Positions 49,247 through 58,147 of a stretch of 64,000 nucleotides of DNA are shown in pieces. The translations under genes and the position numbers were made by a program. Within the stretch, counting starts at the first letter, position 1. Each line of letters starts with the position of its first letter. The DNA is taken from positions 62,001-126,000 of the forward strand of contig NZ_AUDR01000015.1 of assembly GCF_000425565.1 (NCBI RefSeq). The letters run 5' to 3'. The stretch comes from Tepidiphilus margaritifer DSM 15129. GTDB taxonomy: Bacteria > Pseudomonadota > Gammaproteobacteria > Burkholderiales > Rhodocyclaceae. The notes under the pieces were generated by a model. The model ran no database searches. It worked only from the letters and a program-made list of their open reading frames with translations, and had not been told where the DNA came from.

Positions 49247-49551
49247 ACTTTTTCTCCTTGGTTTTCGTGGGTTCCGGGCCCATTCTCACCCAACAGGCGC
49301 GTGCGCCGATGCACCCTCACGCCGCGCAGTTTTTCGACCATCGCACGCCAGCGCGGCTGCGGGATGGGACGAGTACCATTGACGAGGGCCCACAGTTCGT
49401 GGTCTTCCAGTGCCAGCAGCTCTTCGAGAATCGCGAGTTCTTCGTCGCCGAGCCGGTCGAACTCGACCGCCAGGAAATCCTGGAAGATGAGGTCGAGTTC
49501 GAGCAGGGCCCGCCGACAATGCCAGCGGATCCGTCCCTTGGGGCTCGTCAT
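49243..49551 (-). CDS. sdhE: FAD assembly factor SdhE
   Basis: A 102-residue protein of the SdhE/YgfY (SDH5) family, which promotes covalent FAD attachment to SdhA. The family motif is [14 protein letters not shown], the counterpart of the conserved RGxxE helix, with [12 protein letters not shown] near residue 50. The last 25 residues are longer than in E. coli (88 residues). It is coupled by ATGA overlaps to sdhB upstream and gltA downstream. The start ATG is at 49551; longer frames through sdhB are spurious. Confidence 0.92.
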   Translation of the reverse strand: MTSPKGRIRWHCRRALLELDLIFQDFLAVEFDRLGDEELAILEELLALEDHELWALVNGTRPIPQPRWRAMVEKLRGVRVHRRTRLLGENGPGTHENQGEKV

Positions 49552-50255
49552 ACCGCACGCGAGACCATCAGCTCCTTGATCTTGCCGATGGCCTTGGTGG
49601 GGTTGAGATGCTTGGGACAGACGTCGACGCAGTTCATGATCGTATGGCAGCGGAAGAGCCGATACGGATCGTTGAGATCGTCGAGCCGCTGGTTGGTGGC
49701 CGTGTCGCGCGTATCGGCGATGAAGCGATAGGCGTTCAACAACCCGGCCGGGCCGACGAACTTGTCCGGATTCCACCAGAACGATGGACAAGAGGTCGAG
49801 CAGCACGCGCACAGGATGCATTCATAGACGCCGTTCAGCTCCTCGCGCTCCTCGGGCGTTTGCAAGCGCTCGCGCTCGGGCGGAGGATCGTCGTTGATGA
49901 GATACGGCGTGATCGAATGGTACTGCTTGAAGAACTGCGTCATGTCGACGATGAGATCTCGGATCACCGGCAGGCCCGGCAACGGACGCAGCACGATGGG
50001 TTGCGCCAGGCTGTCGATGTCGGTGAGGCAGGCCAGACCGTTCTTGCCGTTGATGTTCATCGCATCCGACCCGCACACCCCTTCGCGACAGGAGCGGCGG
50101 AAAGAGAGCGAATCGTCCTTGGCCTTGACGCGCACGAGCGCCTGCAGCAGCTTCTTGTCGGTCGGTTCGAGCTCGACCGAAATGTCTTGCATGTAGGGTT
50201 TCTGATCCTTGTCGGGATCGTAGCGATAGATGCGGAATTGCACCACTCGGGTCAT
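49548..50255 (-). CDS. sdhB: Succinate dehydrogenase iron-sulfur subunit
   Basis: A 235-residue subunit with three Fe-S clusters. The [2Fe-2S] ligands are Cys56, Cys61, Asp64 and Cys76 (CREGVCGSDAMN). The [4Fe-4S] and [3Fe-4S] motifs CILCACCSTSCP and CHTIMNCVDVCPKHLNP follow. It passes electrons from SdhA to the quinone site formed with SdhC and SdhD. Standard length. It is 18 bases after sdhA and overlaps sdhE. Confidence 0.97.
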   Translation of the reverse strand: MTRVVQFRIYRYDPDKDQKPYMQDISVELEPTDKKLLQALVRVKAKDDSLSFRRSCREGVCGSDAMNINGKNGLACLTDIDSLAQPIVLRPLPGLPVIRDLIVDMTQFFKQYHSITPYLINDDPPPERERLQTPEEREELNGVYECILCACCSTSCPSFWWNPDKFVGPAGLLNAYRFIADTRDTATNQRLDDLNDPYRLFRCHTIMNCVDVCPKHLNPTKAIGKIKELMVSRAV

Positions 50256-50273
50256 GGTCGATTCTCCCGCCGG

Positions 50274-52067
50274 TCAGTACGTGCGCTTGGCGAGCGCGAT
50301 GGGTTGGGTGTCGGGGTTGAGCGGCTTGAGATTGACCGGCTTGTACTCGAGCCGGTTGCCGTCGCGGAACCACAGGGTGTGTTTGAGCCACTCTTTGTCG
50401 TTGCGCCCGTTGGGAAATTCGGGCGTATCGGGACAATCGTCGCGCACGTGCGCTCCGCGGGATTCCTTGCGCGCCGCGGCCGAGATCATCGTCGCCTTGG
50501 CCACCTCGATGAGGTTCTCGAGCTCGAGCGCCTCCATGCGCGCCGTGTTCCATACTTTGGAATGGTCGCGGATGGCCGTACGACGTACCCGTTCCTCGAC
50601 CGCGAGGATCTTCTGCACCCCTTCCTCGAGCATGTCTTTGAAGCGGAAGACGCCCGCATGTTTCTGCATCGTGCGCTGCAGCTCGAGCAGCACGTCGGCC
50701 ACCGGCTCGCCTTCTTTCTGGTTCTCGAGGCGCGCCAGACGCGCGAGGCTCACCTCGGCCGCATCCTTGGGCAGCTCGCGCAAAGTCAGGTTACCGCTCT
50801 TGATGTCGGCCACGGCGGTTTCGGCCGACGCCTTGCCGAAGACGAGCAGGTCGAGCAGCGAGTTGGTCCCCAGGCGGTTGGCGCCATGCACCGAAGCACA
50901 GGCGCACTCGCCGGCGGCATAGAATCCGGGCACCGGCACGTTGGGGTCACCGTCTTTGGGCACCACCACCTGACCACGATAATTGGTCGGAATACCGCCC
51001 ATCATGTAATGGCAAGTGGGCACCACCGGGATCGGCTCCTTGATCGGATCGACGCCGGCGAACTGGATGGCGATCTCGCGGATGCCCGGCAGCCGCTTCA
51101 TGATGATCTCGGGCGAGAGGTGCGTGATGTCGAGCAGGACATAGTCCTTGTTCGGCCCACAGCCGCGCCCCTCGTTGATCTCGGTGACCATGGCACGGGC
51201 AACGACGTCGCGCGAGGCCAGATCCTTGAGGTTGGGCGCGTAGCGCTCCATGAAGCGCTCGCCGTTGCAATTGCGCAGGATGCCGCCTTCGCCGCGCACC
51301 CCTTCGGTGATGAGCACGCCGGCGCCGGCAACGCCCGTGGGGTGGAATTGCCAGAACTCCATGTCTTCGAGCGGAATTCCCGCGCGAGCGGCCATCCCCA
51401 ACCCGTCACCGGTATTGATGAAGGCGTTGGTGGAGGAATGATAGATGCGCCCCGCCCCGCCGGTGGCGAAGATGGTGGCCTTGGCGTGGAAAATCGCCAC
51501 TTCGCCCGTCTCGAGTTCGAGCGCCGTAACGCCGAGCACATGCCCCTCGCTGTCGCGGATGAGGTCGAGCGCCATCCATTCGACGAAGAAGTGGGTGCGC
51601 GCGCGCACGTTGCGCTGGTAGAGCGCATGCAGCATCGCGTGCCCGGTGCGGTCGGCCGCGGCACAGGAGCGCATCACCGGCGCCTCACCGTAGTTCATGG
51701 AATGCCCGCCGAAGGGACGCTGATAAATCTTGCCCTCGTCGGTACGGTCGAACGGCATGCCGAAGTGCTCGAGCTCGATCACGACCTCGTTGGCCTTGCG
51801 CACCATGAACTCGATCGCGTCCTGGTCACCCAGCCAGTCGGACCCCTTGACGGTGTCGTACATGTGCCAGTGCCAATGATCCGGCGTGGAGTTGCCCAGC
51901 GAGGCGGCCACTCCGCCCTGCGCCGCCACGGTGTGCGAGCGCGTGGGGAACACCTTGGTGAGCACCGCCGTGCGCAACCCCGCCTCGGCCAGTTGCAGCG
52001 CTGCGCGCAGGCCGGCGCCACCGGCACCGACGATCACGGCATCGAAGGTATGCTTCGCGACTTTCAC
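50274..52067 (-). CDS. sdhA: Succinate dehydrogenase flavoprotein subunit
   Basis: A 597-residue flavoprotein. FAD motif GAGGAGLRAA is near residue 14. The FAD-binding His45 in TRSHTVAAQGG matches the position in E. coli SdhA, which supports the GTG start at 52067; GGAG lies nine bases before it. A GTG at 52082 is possible but would overlap the end of sdhD further. Active-site segments include HPTGV, RLGTNSLLDLLVFG and SRGAHVRDDCP. It oxidises succinate to fumarate. Confidence 0.96.
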   Translation of the reverse strand: MKVAKHTFDAVIVGAGGAGLRAALQLAEAGLRTAVLTKVFPTRSHTVAAQGGVAASLGNSTPDHWHWHMYDTVKGSDWLGDQDAIEFMVRKANEVVIELEHFGMPFDRTDEGKIYQRPFGGHSMNYGEAPVMRSCAAADRTGHAMLHALYQRNVRARTHFFVEWMALDLIRDSEGHVLGVTALELETGEVAIFHAKATIFATGGAGRIYHSSTNAFINTGDGLGMAARAGIPLEDMEFWQFHPTGVAGAGVLITEGVRGEGGILRNCNGERFMERYAPNLKDLASRDVVARAMVTEINEGRGCGPNKDYVLLDITHLSPEIIMKRLPGIREIAIQFAGVDPIKEPIPVVPTCHYMMGGIPTNYRGQVVVPKDGDPNVPVPGFYAAGECACASVHGANRLGTNSLLDLLVFGKASAETAVADIKSGNLTLRELPKDAAEVSLARLARLENQKEGEPVADVLLELQRTMQKHAGVFRFKDMLEEGVQKILAVEERVRRTAIRDHSKVWNTARMEALELENLIEVAKATMISAAARKESRGAHVRDDCPDTPEFPNGRNDKEWLKHTLWFRDGNRLEYKPVNLKPLNPDTQPIALAKRTY

Positions 52068-52069
52068 GG

Positions 52070-52417
52070 TCAGAGTCTCCACAGGATTTTGGCCGCCCAG
52101 CCGGCATAACCGACGAGCAGGAAGAGCGTGACGAGATGCAGCGCCAGGCGCAGACCCAGCGGCTTGACGTAATCCATCCAGATGTCACGCACGCCGACCC
52201 ACGCGTGATAGGCGAGCGACATGAAGAAAAGGAAGGTGAGGAAGCGCATCAGGCCGCCCGAAAAGAGCGCCGACCAATGCGCATAATCCATCTTCGGCAG
52301 CGTGAGCGCCGCGAAGGCGAACACGATGGTGTAGAGCGCCATGTAGGTGGCGGTGGCACGCTGGGCGAGCCAGTCGCGCAGACCGTAGTGGGCGCCGACG
52401 ACGAGACGTTTCACCAT
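52070..52417 (-). CDS. sdhD: Succinate dehydrogenase membrane anchor SdhD
   Basis: A 115-residue protein with three membrane helices. The sequence SLAYHAWVGVRDIWMDYVKP carries the heme-side His and the Asp-Tyr pair near the quinone site. It starts MVKRLVVGAHYGLRDWLAQR. It overlaps the sdhC stop by seven bases and ends two bases before sdhA. Small anchors diverge strongly; the assignment rests on this motif plus position. Confidence 0.93.
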   Translation of the reverse strand: MVKRLVVGAHYGLRDWLAQRATATYMALYTIVFAFAALTLPKMDYAHWSALFSGGLMRFLTFLFFMSLAYHAWVGVRDIWMDYVKPLGLRLALHLVTLFLLVGYAGWAAKILWRL

Positions 52418-52803
52418 AGCCAGACTCCCAGGATCACGGTGAGGGTGAGGCTGACGATCAGCACCAGCCGCGCACTCTGACGCGCCTGCTCGAGCTCGAT
52501 CCCCTTGTGCAGATCGAGCAGCAGGAAGCGGATGCCGGCGCAGAAGTGGTGCAGGTAGGCCCACAGCAGGCCGAAGAGGATCAGCTTCACCAGCGGATGG
52601 CCGACGATCGCCTTGTACGTGGCGAAGGTCTCGGGTGAAGACACGCTCAAGTCGAACAGATACAACAGGAACGGCAACAGCAGGAACAACCCGGCCCCGC
52701 TGATCCGATGCAGGATCGAGACGATCCCCGGCAACGGCAGCCGAATTTCCCGCACGTCGAGAAACTTGGGCCGCGCCTTTCGTGCCACGCTTGCTTCGCT
52801 CAT
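52411..52803 (-). CDS. sdhC: Succinate dehydrogenase cytochrome b556 subunit SdhC
   Basis: A 130-residue protein with three membrane helices. RPKFLDVREIRLPLPGIVSILHRISG holds the conserved Ser29 and Arg33 of the quinone site. Heme b ligand His86 lies in HHFCAGIRFLLLD. It starts MSEASVARKA at 52803, just after AGGGAG. It is the first gene of the sdh set, 79 bases downstream of gntR, with no convincing promoter of its own. Confidence 0.94.
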   Translation of the reverse strand: MSEASVARKARPKFLDVREIRLPLPGIVSILHRISGAGLFLLLPFLLYLFDLSVSSPETFATYKAIVGHPLVKLILFGLLWAYLHHFCAGIRFLLLDLHKGIELEQARQSARLVLIVSLTLTVILGVWLW

Positions 52804-52855
52804 CGCGCTTGCTCCCTTGGTCACACATACGCGCCCGCCCCGGCGGACGCACCCT

Positions 52856-52876
52856 CGAAAAAACGGCGCTCGCCGA
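52856..52876 (-). terminator. Weak terminator-like hairpin between gntR and sdhC
   Basis: On the minus strand CGGC-GAGC-GCCG is followed by six T. The stem has only four pairs, so termination would be partial. If active it would let gntR be expressed above the sdh genes from a shared promoter. Confidence 0.35.
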
Positions 52877-52882
52877 CCCGAC

Positions 52883-53611
52883 TCAGGTCAGCTCGTTGTG
52901 GTAATGGTATTGCGTGGTGAGATAGCGCCCCCGGCGCCATTCCACCGGCCGATCGTTGTAAGTATAAGTCACGCGTTCCACCGATAAAAGCGGCGTCCCC
53001 TCCTTTACGCCCAGGGTTTCGGCGGCCATGCGGTCGGCGGCCACGGCACGGATGCGCTCCTCGGCCCGCAGCATGCGCACGCCGAAACGCGTCTCGAAGA
53101 AACTGTAGAGCGAGCCTTTCCACTCCTTGAGCGTATCGAGCGTGAGCCCCTCGAACACCTCGCCCGGAAGATAGATTTCGTCGAGCACCACGGGCTTGCC
53201 CGAAAATTTCAATACCCGCCTGAGGATGATGATAGGATCGCCCACGGGGATTTGTAGCACACGCGCCGCCTCTTGCCCCGCCTTGGCGCGCCAGCAGTCG
53301 AGCGGCACGCTCTGCGGCTGGGTCAGGCTGCCGTCGTCGGGCACGAGCCGGAGGAAGCGGAAGAACTGGCGCGGATCGTGGTGCGAGACCACGAAAGTAC
53401 CTTTGCCCTGCTTGCGCACGAGCACGTTCTCCGCGGCCAGCTCATCGACCGCCTTGCGCACGGTGCCTTGGGAAACACCGAAACGGGCCGCCAACTCCTG
53501 CTCGCTGGGAATGGCCTCGCCCGGTCGCCATTCGCCGGATTCCAGCGCCTGGACGATCAACGATTTGATCTGCCGATACAACGGACTGAAGGTGGGTGCA
53601 TTCGAGGCCAT
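52883..53611 (-). CDS. GntR/HutC-family regulator of the TCA operon
   Basis: A 242-residue regulator. The N-terminal winged helix-turn-helix (about 8-75) contains IPSEQELAARFGVSQGTVRKAVDELAAENVLVRKQGKGTFV-type GntR signatures. The C-terminal UTRA domain (about 95-235) binds a small-molecule effector and marks the HutC subfamily. It precedes sdhCDAB and is divergent from mdh, a placement typical of betaproteobacterial TCA regulators. The predicted -10 box of its promoter lies inside a 21-bp palindrome, so autoregulation is likely. The effector is unknown. No strong ribosome site precedes the ATG at 53611. Confidence 0.9.
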   Translation of the reverse strand: MASNAPTFSPLYRQIKSLIVQALESGEWRPGEAIPSEQELAARFGVSQGTVRKAVDELAAENVLVRKQGKGTFVVSHHDPRQFFRFLRLVPDDGSLTQPQSVPLDCWRAKAGQEAARVLQIPVGDPIIILRRVLKFSGKPVVLDEIYLPGEVFEGLTLDTLKEWKGSLYSFFETRFGVRMLRAEERIRAVAADRMAAETLGVKEGTPLLSVERVTYTYNDRPVEWRRGRYLTTQYHYHNELT

Positions 53612-53658
53612 GTTTGTTATTTCAGCACAAAAAAGATAGGACGTCTACCATGTCCACC

Positions 53659-53679
53659 GTCTTATATAAGATATAAGAC
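53659..53679. promoter_or_regulatory. Palindromic operator between gntR and mdh
   Basis: The arms GTCTTATAT and ATATAAGAC flank a central AAG. A perfect 12-bp palindrome, TCTTATATAAGA, is nested at 53660-53671. It covers the predicted gntR -10 box and lies 5 bases upstream of the mdh -35. The best candidate binder is the adjacent GntR protein (inference). Confidence 0.75.
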
Positions 53680-53691
53680 ATGGATTGACAA
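53663..53691 (-). promoter_or_regulatory. gntR promoter
   Basis: On the minus strand TTGTCA (53686-53691) and TATATA (53663-53668) are 17 bases apart. The start would be near 53656, about 45 bases before the gntR ATG. The -35 overlaps that of mdh on the other strand. Confidence 0.6.
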
Positions 53692-53713
53692 GCATTGATC
53701 ACCAGACTAGGAT
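53685..53713 (+). promoter_or_regulatory. mdh promoter
   Basis: A perfect TTGACA (53685-53690), a 17-base spacer and TAGGAT (53708-53713). The predicted start near 53720 gives a leader of about 26 bases, with GGAGAG before the ATG. Confidence 0.7.
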
Positions 53714-53745
53714 TCCAAGGTTATCGTCCACCACGGAGAGCACCG

Positions 53746-54738
<993 letters not shown>

Positions 54739-54768
54739 GGCAAACCCCGCCCAAAGCGTGTATCATGA

Positions 54769-54804
54769 AGGCACGGGCCGCCCGTCGCGGCCACGTGCCT
54801 TTTT
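54769..54804 (+). terminator. Terminator after mdh
   Basis: AGGCACG-GGCCG ... CGGCC-A-CGTGCCT followed by a T tract forms a 12-bp stem with one bulge. It lies 30 bases after the mdh stop and 26 before the next ATG. Confidence 0.85.
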
Positions 54805-54829
54805 CCATCTCCGCGTTCATCTCCGCGCC

Positions 54830-55831
54830 ATGACCCAATCCAAGTTGCTGCGCCCCGCCCAGGTCCTTTTCGAACACGAACGCGAACTGCCCGACATCCC
54901 GGCCGTGGATCACTACGCAGGAAGCGAGAAGTTCATGCGCCGAGCGCTGGCCTTGCAGGCCGACATGGGGCCCGTGTTCGACGTCACGCTCGATTGTGAA
55001 GACGGCGCACCTGCCGGCAACGAAAAGGCCCACGCAAAGATGTGCGCCGAGCTCGTCGCCTCGAACGAAAACCGCCACGGCCGCGTCGGTGTACGCATCC
55101 ACGACCTCACCCACCCGCATTGGCTGCGTGATCTGGAAACCATCCTGCCGATCGCCGCCTCTCGCCTTGCCTACCTCACCGTGCCCAAAGTGCGTTCAGC
55201 GCGCGACGTGCGCACCGTCCGCGAGGCGATGCGTCCGCTCCTGCCACCCGGCACTCGCCCCCCGCCGCTGCACGTGCTCATCGAGACGCCGGAAGCCTTG
55301 GCCGAGGTCATGCGCATTGCCCGTGAGCCGGGCGTGGAATGCCTCGACTTCGGTCTGATGGATTTCGTCTCCTCACACCGCGGCGCCATCGGAGCAGAGG
55401 CGATGCGCTCGCCCATGCAATTCGAGCACCCCCTGATTCGCCGCGCCAAGGCCGAGATCTCGGCCGCCGCCCATGCCGCGGCCATCGTGCCAGCGCACAA
55501 CGTGTGCACCGAGCTCGAGGATGTTTCCCTCGTCTATGCCGACGCCCATCGCGCCCGCACCGAATTCGCCTTCCTGCGCATGTGGAGCATCCACCCCAAC
55601 CAGATCCGCCCCATCCTCGAAGCGATGCAGCCCAGCGCCACGGAGATCGAAGACGCGGTGCGTATCCTCGGCGCCGCCCAAGACGCCGCCTGGGGCCCGA
55701 TCCGTGACCAAGGTCGGCTTCACGATCGCGCCTCCTACCGCTATTATTGGTCGGTGCTGCAACGCGCCCGTCGTACCGGCATCGCACTCACCAACGACGT
55801 CCTGCATCGCTTTTTCGGATCCGACTCGTGA
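54830..55831 (+). CDS. HpcH/HpaI (CitE-like) CoA-ester lyase
   Basis: A 333-residue TIM-barrel protein of the CitE/malyl-CoA lyase group. The metal-binding acids fit FDVTLDCEDGAP near residue 45 and GLMDFVSSH near 180. IETPEALAEV near 145 supplies a conserved Glu. Members cleave citryl-CoA, malyl-CoA or citramalyl-CoA. Without CitD/CitF neighbours a citrate-lyase subunit is unlikely; a malyl- or methylmalyl-CoA lyase, or an unassigned activity, fits the place next to mdh. A TATCAT box at 54761 could be its own -10, but it lies before the mdh terminator. The stop overlaps the next GTG start. Confidence 0.85.
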   Translation: MTQSKLLRPAQVLFEHERELPDIPAVDHYAGSEKFMRRALALQADMGPVFDVTLDCEDGAPAGNEKAHAKMCAELVASNENRHGRVGVRIHDLTHPHWLRDLETILPIAASRLAYLTVPKVRSARDVRTVREAMRPLLPPGTRPPPLHVLIETPEALAEVMRIAREPGVECLDFGLMDFVSSHRGAIGAEAMRSPMQFEHPLIRRAKAEISAAAHAAAIVPAHNVCTELEDVSLVYADAHRARTEFAFLRMWSIHPNQIRPILEAMQPSATEIEDAVRILGAAQDAAWGPIRDQGRLHDRASYRYYWSVLQRARRTGIALTNDVLHRFFGSDS

Positions 55832-57129
55832 ATCGCCCAACCCCCTTCGCGCAACGGCGCTTTCCCCGCTGGATCGTTCCCTTGCTCCTGTCGCTGCCGA
55901 TGGCAGGCGCCAACGCCCAATCCTATTATCCGCAGCTTTCCGAGGATGAATTCCGCGCCTGCCTCGAGCGCCTCGCCCCCGAAGCCGAGCAACGCGGCAT
56001 TCCTGCCGACCGATTCCTCTCCCTCACCGCCGCACTCAGCCCCGACCCGAGCGTAATCGCCCGTCTGGATCGTCAGCCAGAATTCGTCACGCCCATCTGG
56101 CAGTATCTCGCCAATCTCGTCGATGGCCGACGCATCCAAACGGCCCAGGACAAGCTGCGCGAGAATGAAGGCTTGCTGCGCTACGTCGAAGCCACCTACG
56201 ACGTCGACGCTGAGCTCCTCGTCGCTTTCTGGGCGGTGGAGAGCAATTTCGGACAAAATCTCGGTCGCGACGACCTGCTGCAATCGCTCGCCACCCTGTC
56301 GTGCTTCGGCAGACGCCAAAACTACTTTCGCCCCGAATTCCTCACGGCGGTCAATATCCTGGAGCGGGGCGACACGGGGCAGGCGCGACTGCGCGGTTCA
56401 TGGGCCGGCGCCTTCGGACAGACGCAATTCATGCCCAGCACCTTCGAGCGCTATGCCGTCGATTTCGACGGCGACGGCAAGCGTGATCTCTATCACTCCC
56501 TGCCCGACATCTTCGCTTCCACCGCCAATTTCCTGAAACAGGCCGGCTGGCGCCGCGGAGAACCCTGGGCGATCGAAGTCGTACTGCCGCCCTCGTTCAA
56601 TGCCCAGCTCGCCGGCCGCACGAAAAAACGCCCGACGAACGAATGGCTCGCCATGGGCCTTACCCGCGCCGATGGCAAGCCCTGGCCGCGCGCTTTGCCG
56701 GAAAAAGCCGCACTGCTTTTGCCTGCCGGCCGCCAAGGTCCGGCGCTGCTGGCTTTTCCCAACTACGACGCGATCTTTCGCTACAACGCGGCCGAATCCT
56801 ACGCCCTGGCGATCGGCCTCCTCTACGACGCGCTGAAAGATCCCCTGAAAGCCGCCCGGTTCGATCCCAAGCAGCCGTTCGTCCAGCCCTGGCCCACCGA
56901 CGATCCGCCGCTCACCCGTTCGGAAACGCTGGAGTTGCAAGAACGACTCTCCGCCCTGGGCTATGATCCGGGCAACATCGATGGCGTGGCCGGCTCCCAG
57001 ACGCGGGAGGCACTGAGCCGTTTCCAACAGGAATGCGGCGGCCAAACCCTCGAAGCCGACGGCTGGCCCGGCACGAAGGCGCTGGAACAACTGCGGCGCT
57101 TCGAGGGCGGTTGCAACAAAACGCATTGA
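55828..57129 (+). CDS. mltB: Lytic murein transglycosylase (MltB family) with peptidoglycan-binding domain
   Basis: A 433-residue periplasmic enzyme that cuts glycan strands to 1,6-anhydromuropeptides. The signal peptide runs to about residue 30 (PMAGANA). Catalytic Glu138 lies in FWAVESNFG. The GQTQFMPSTF motif is near 197, and an EF-hand-like loop DFDGDGKRD at 212-220 matches the calcium site known in E. coli Slt35/MltB. A PG_binding_1 domain ends the protein (about 365-428). The GTG start at 55828 overlaps the lyase stop as GTGA. There is no lipobox, so it is probably soluble. Confidence 0.92.
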   Translation: MNRPTPFAQRRFPRWIVPLLLSLPMAGANAQSYYPQLSEDEFRACLERLAPEAEQRGIPADRFLSLTAALSPDPSVIARLDRQPEFVTPIWQYLANLVDGRRIQTAQDKLRENEGLLRYVEATYDVDAELLVAFWAVESNFGQNLGRDDLLQSLATLSCFGRRQNYFRPEFLTAVNILERGDTGQARLRGSWAGAFGQTQFMPSTFERYAVDFDGDGKRDLYHSLPDIFASTANFLKQAGWRRGEPWAIEVVLPPSFNAQLAGRTKKRPTNEWLAMGLTRADGKPWPRALPEKAALLLPAGRQGPALLAFPNYDAIFRYNAAESYALAIGLLYDALKDPLKAARFDPKQPFVQPWPTDDPPLTRSETLELQERLSALGYDPGNIDGVAGSQTREALSRFQQECGGQTLEADGWPGTKALEQLRRFEGGCNKTH

Positions 57130-57201
57130 CACCAAAGCAGGCCCATTGCGCTTCGCTTCGTTCGCCGTGATCGACTCACGAAAGGACTTTCACCTCCAAG
57201 A

Positions 57202-57222
57202 GTGCGCCCGTGCCGGGCGCAC
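57202..57222. repeat. Hairpin GTGCGCCC/GGGCGCAC
   Basis: A perfect 8-bp inverted repeat with a 5-base loop lies 72 bases after the mltB stop, next to the csp terminator. There is no T tract on the plus strand, so its role in ending mltB transcripts is uncertain. Confidence 0.4.
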
Positions 57223-57223
57223 C

Positions 57224-57255
57224 AAAAAAAAGAAGCCACCCCGTGGGGTGGCTTC
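57224..57255 (-). terminator. Terminator after the cold-shock gene
   Basis: A perfect 11-bp stem GAAGCCACCCC / GGGGTGGCTTC with a 2-base centre is followed on the minus strand by eight T. It lies 45 bases after the csp stop. Confidence 0.92.
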
Positions 57256-57299
57256 TCTGCTGCCAGGCGGTCCAACGTCCCGCCGCGGCGGGGCAGACG

Positions 57300-57503
57300 T
57301 CAGGCCTTCTGAATGTTCGACGCTTGCTTGCCTTTCGGCCCTTGCGTGACTTCGAAGCTGACTTTCTCGCCTTCCTTCAGGGTTTTGAAGCCGGGCATGT
57401 TGATCGCGGAGAAATGCGCGAACAGATCCTCACCGCCATCATCGGGGGTGATGAAGCCGAACCCTTTGGAATCGTTGAACCACTTGACAGTACCAGTTGC
57501 CAT
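57300..57503 (-). CDS. cspA: Cold-shock protein, CspA family
   Basis: A 67-residue OB-fold RNA chaperone. RNP1 is KGFGFI (residues 13-18) and RNP2 is LFAHFSAI, both intact. It begins [17 protein letters not shown], as in CspA/CspE-type proteins. Whether it is cold-induced cannot be told from the protein. A long leader (about 113 bases) from a good promoter precedes it, as for cold-regulated csp genes. The member letter is by family only. Confidence 0.95.
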   Translation of the reverse strand: MATGTVKWFNDSKGFGFITPDDGGEDLFAHFSAINMPGFKTLKEGEKVSFEVTQGPKGKQASNIQKA

Positions 57504-57622
57504 GATGAAGCTTCCTTCGTTACTACTCTATTGAAACGGGCCGGATGACCCACGGTGTGCCGAGCAGGAATCGCGAATCTCCGCAAGCGGTGAAGACGAT
57601 GCGCGCTTCGAACACTGTCGCT

Positions 57623-57651
57623 ACGATACGCGCCTTTTACCCCCACGTCAA
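57623..57651 (-). promoter_or_regulatory. csp promoter
   Basis: On the minus strand TTGACG (57646-57651) and TATCGT (57623-57628) lie 17 bases apart. The predicted start near 57616 leaves a 5' leader of about 113 bases before the ATG at 57503. Confidence 0.65.
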
Positions 57652-57679
57652 TACATTTTTCAGCGTGCGCGCAATTTTT

Positions 57680-58084
57680 TTACGTCAGCGCGCGCAGCAG
57701 CTTCACTGTGGCGAAACCGCCTGCCGTGGCCAGGAGCGATCCGCCCACATGCAGCACCATCGCAACGAGCGCGAGCACGAATCGTCCGTGCTGCAGCAGG
57801 GCGAAGACTTCGGCGCTGAAGGTGGAGAACGTGGTCAGACCGCCACAGAATCCCGTGGTCAGGAAAAGGCGCCACGCCGCCGGGATTCCCGGCCAGGTCG
57901 AGAATACCGCGATCGCCGCCCCGATCACGAACCCGCCGATCAGGTTCGCCGCGAGCGTCCCCGGGGGCAGTTCGGGAAACCAGGCATTGAGCCGCACACC
58001 CAGCTGCCAGCGCAACAAAGCTCCCAAGGCCGCGCCCAGGGCGATTGCCGCGGCTTGCGTCAGCACGCCCCCACCGTTCATCAT
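57680..58084 (-). CDS. fluC: Fluoride channel FluC (CrcB)
   Basis: A 134-residue protein with four membrane helices. [13 protein letters not shown] near the N-terminus and the signature [14 protein letters not shown] are present, and [15 protein letters not shown] carries the paired-Thr/Phe track of Fluc channels. Fluc works as a dual-topology dimer that exports fluoride. Start codons ATG at 58084 and 58081 are adjacent; AGGAG is three or six bases away, so 58081 may be used. I found no fluoride riboswitch upstream. It is divergent from mntA. Confidence 0.93.
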   Translation of the reverse strand: MMNGGGVLTQAAAIALGAALGALLRWQLGVRLNAWFPELPPGTLAANLIGGFVIGAAIAVFSTWPGIPAAWRLFLTTGFCGGLTTFSTFSAEVFALLQHGRFVLALVAMVLHVGGSLLATAGGFATVKLLRALT

Positions 58085-58110
58085 GTTCTCCTGATGCCAC
58101 AGGCTTGATC

Positions 58111-58140
58111 TTGCCGCGCGTCGATAGCCCCTGTTATCAT
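58111..58140 (+). promoter_or_regulatory. mntA promoter
   Basis: TTGCCG (58111-58116), an 18-base spacer and TATCAT (58135-58140). The start codon begins only 7 bases after the -10 box, so the transcript would start at or beside the ATG. No ribosome site is present. Confidence 0.55.
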
Positions 58141-58147
58141 TCCCCGC

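Noticed and set aside
45113-49579. A 1488-codon open frame on the plus strand opposite odhA, gltA and sdhE
   Set aside because: It lies opposite well-supported TCA genes, has the His/Gly/Arg-rich composition of a GC-rich antisense frame, and contains no recognisable domain.
56463-56490. EF-hand-like loop in the MltB-type transglycosylase as a novelty
   Set aside because: A calcium-binding EF-hand is already known in E. coli Slt35/MltB, so it is expected.
58085-58147. Fluoride riboswitch upstream of fluC
   Set aside because: The 63-base gap lacks the conserved sequence and pseudoknot elements I would expect, and is shared with the mntA promoter.
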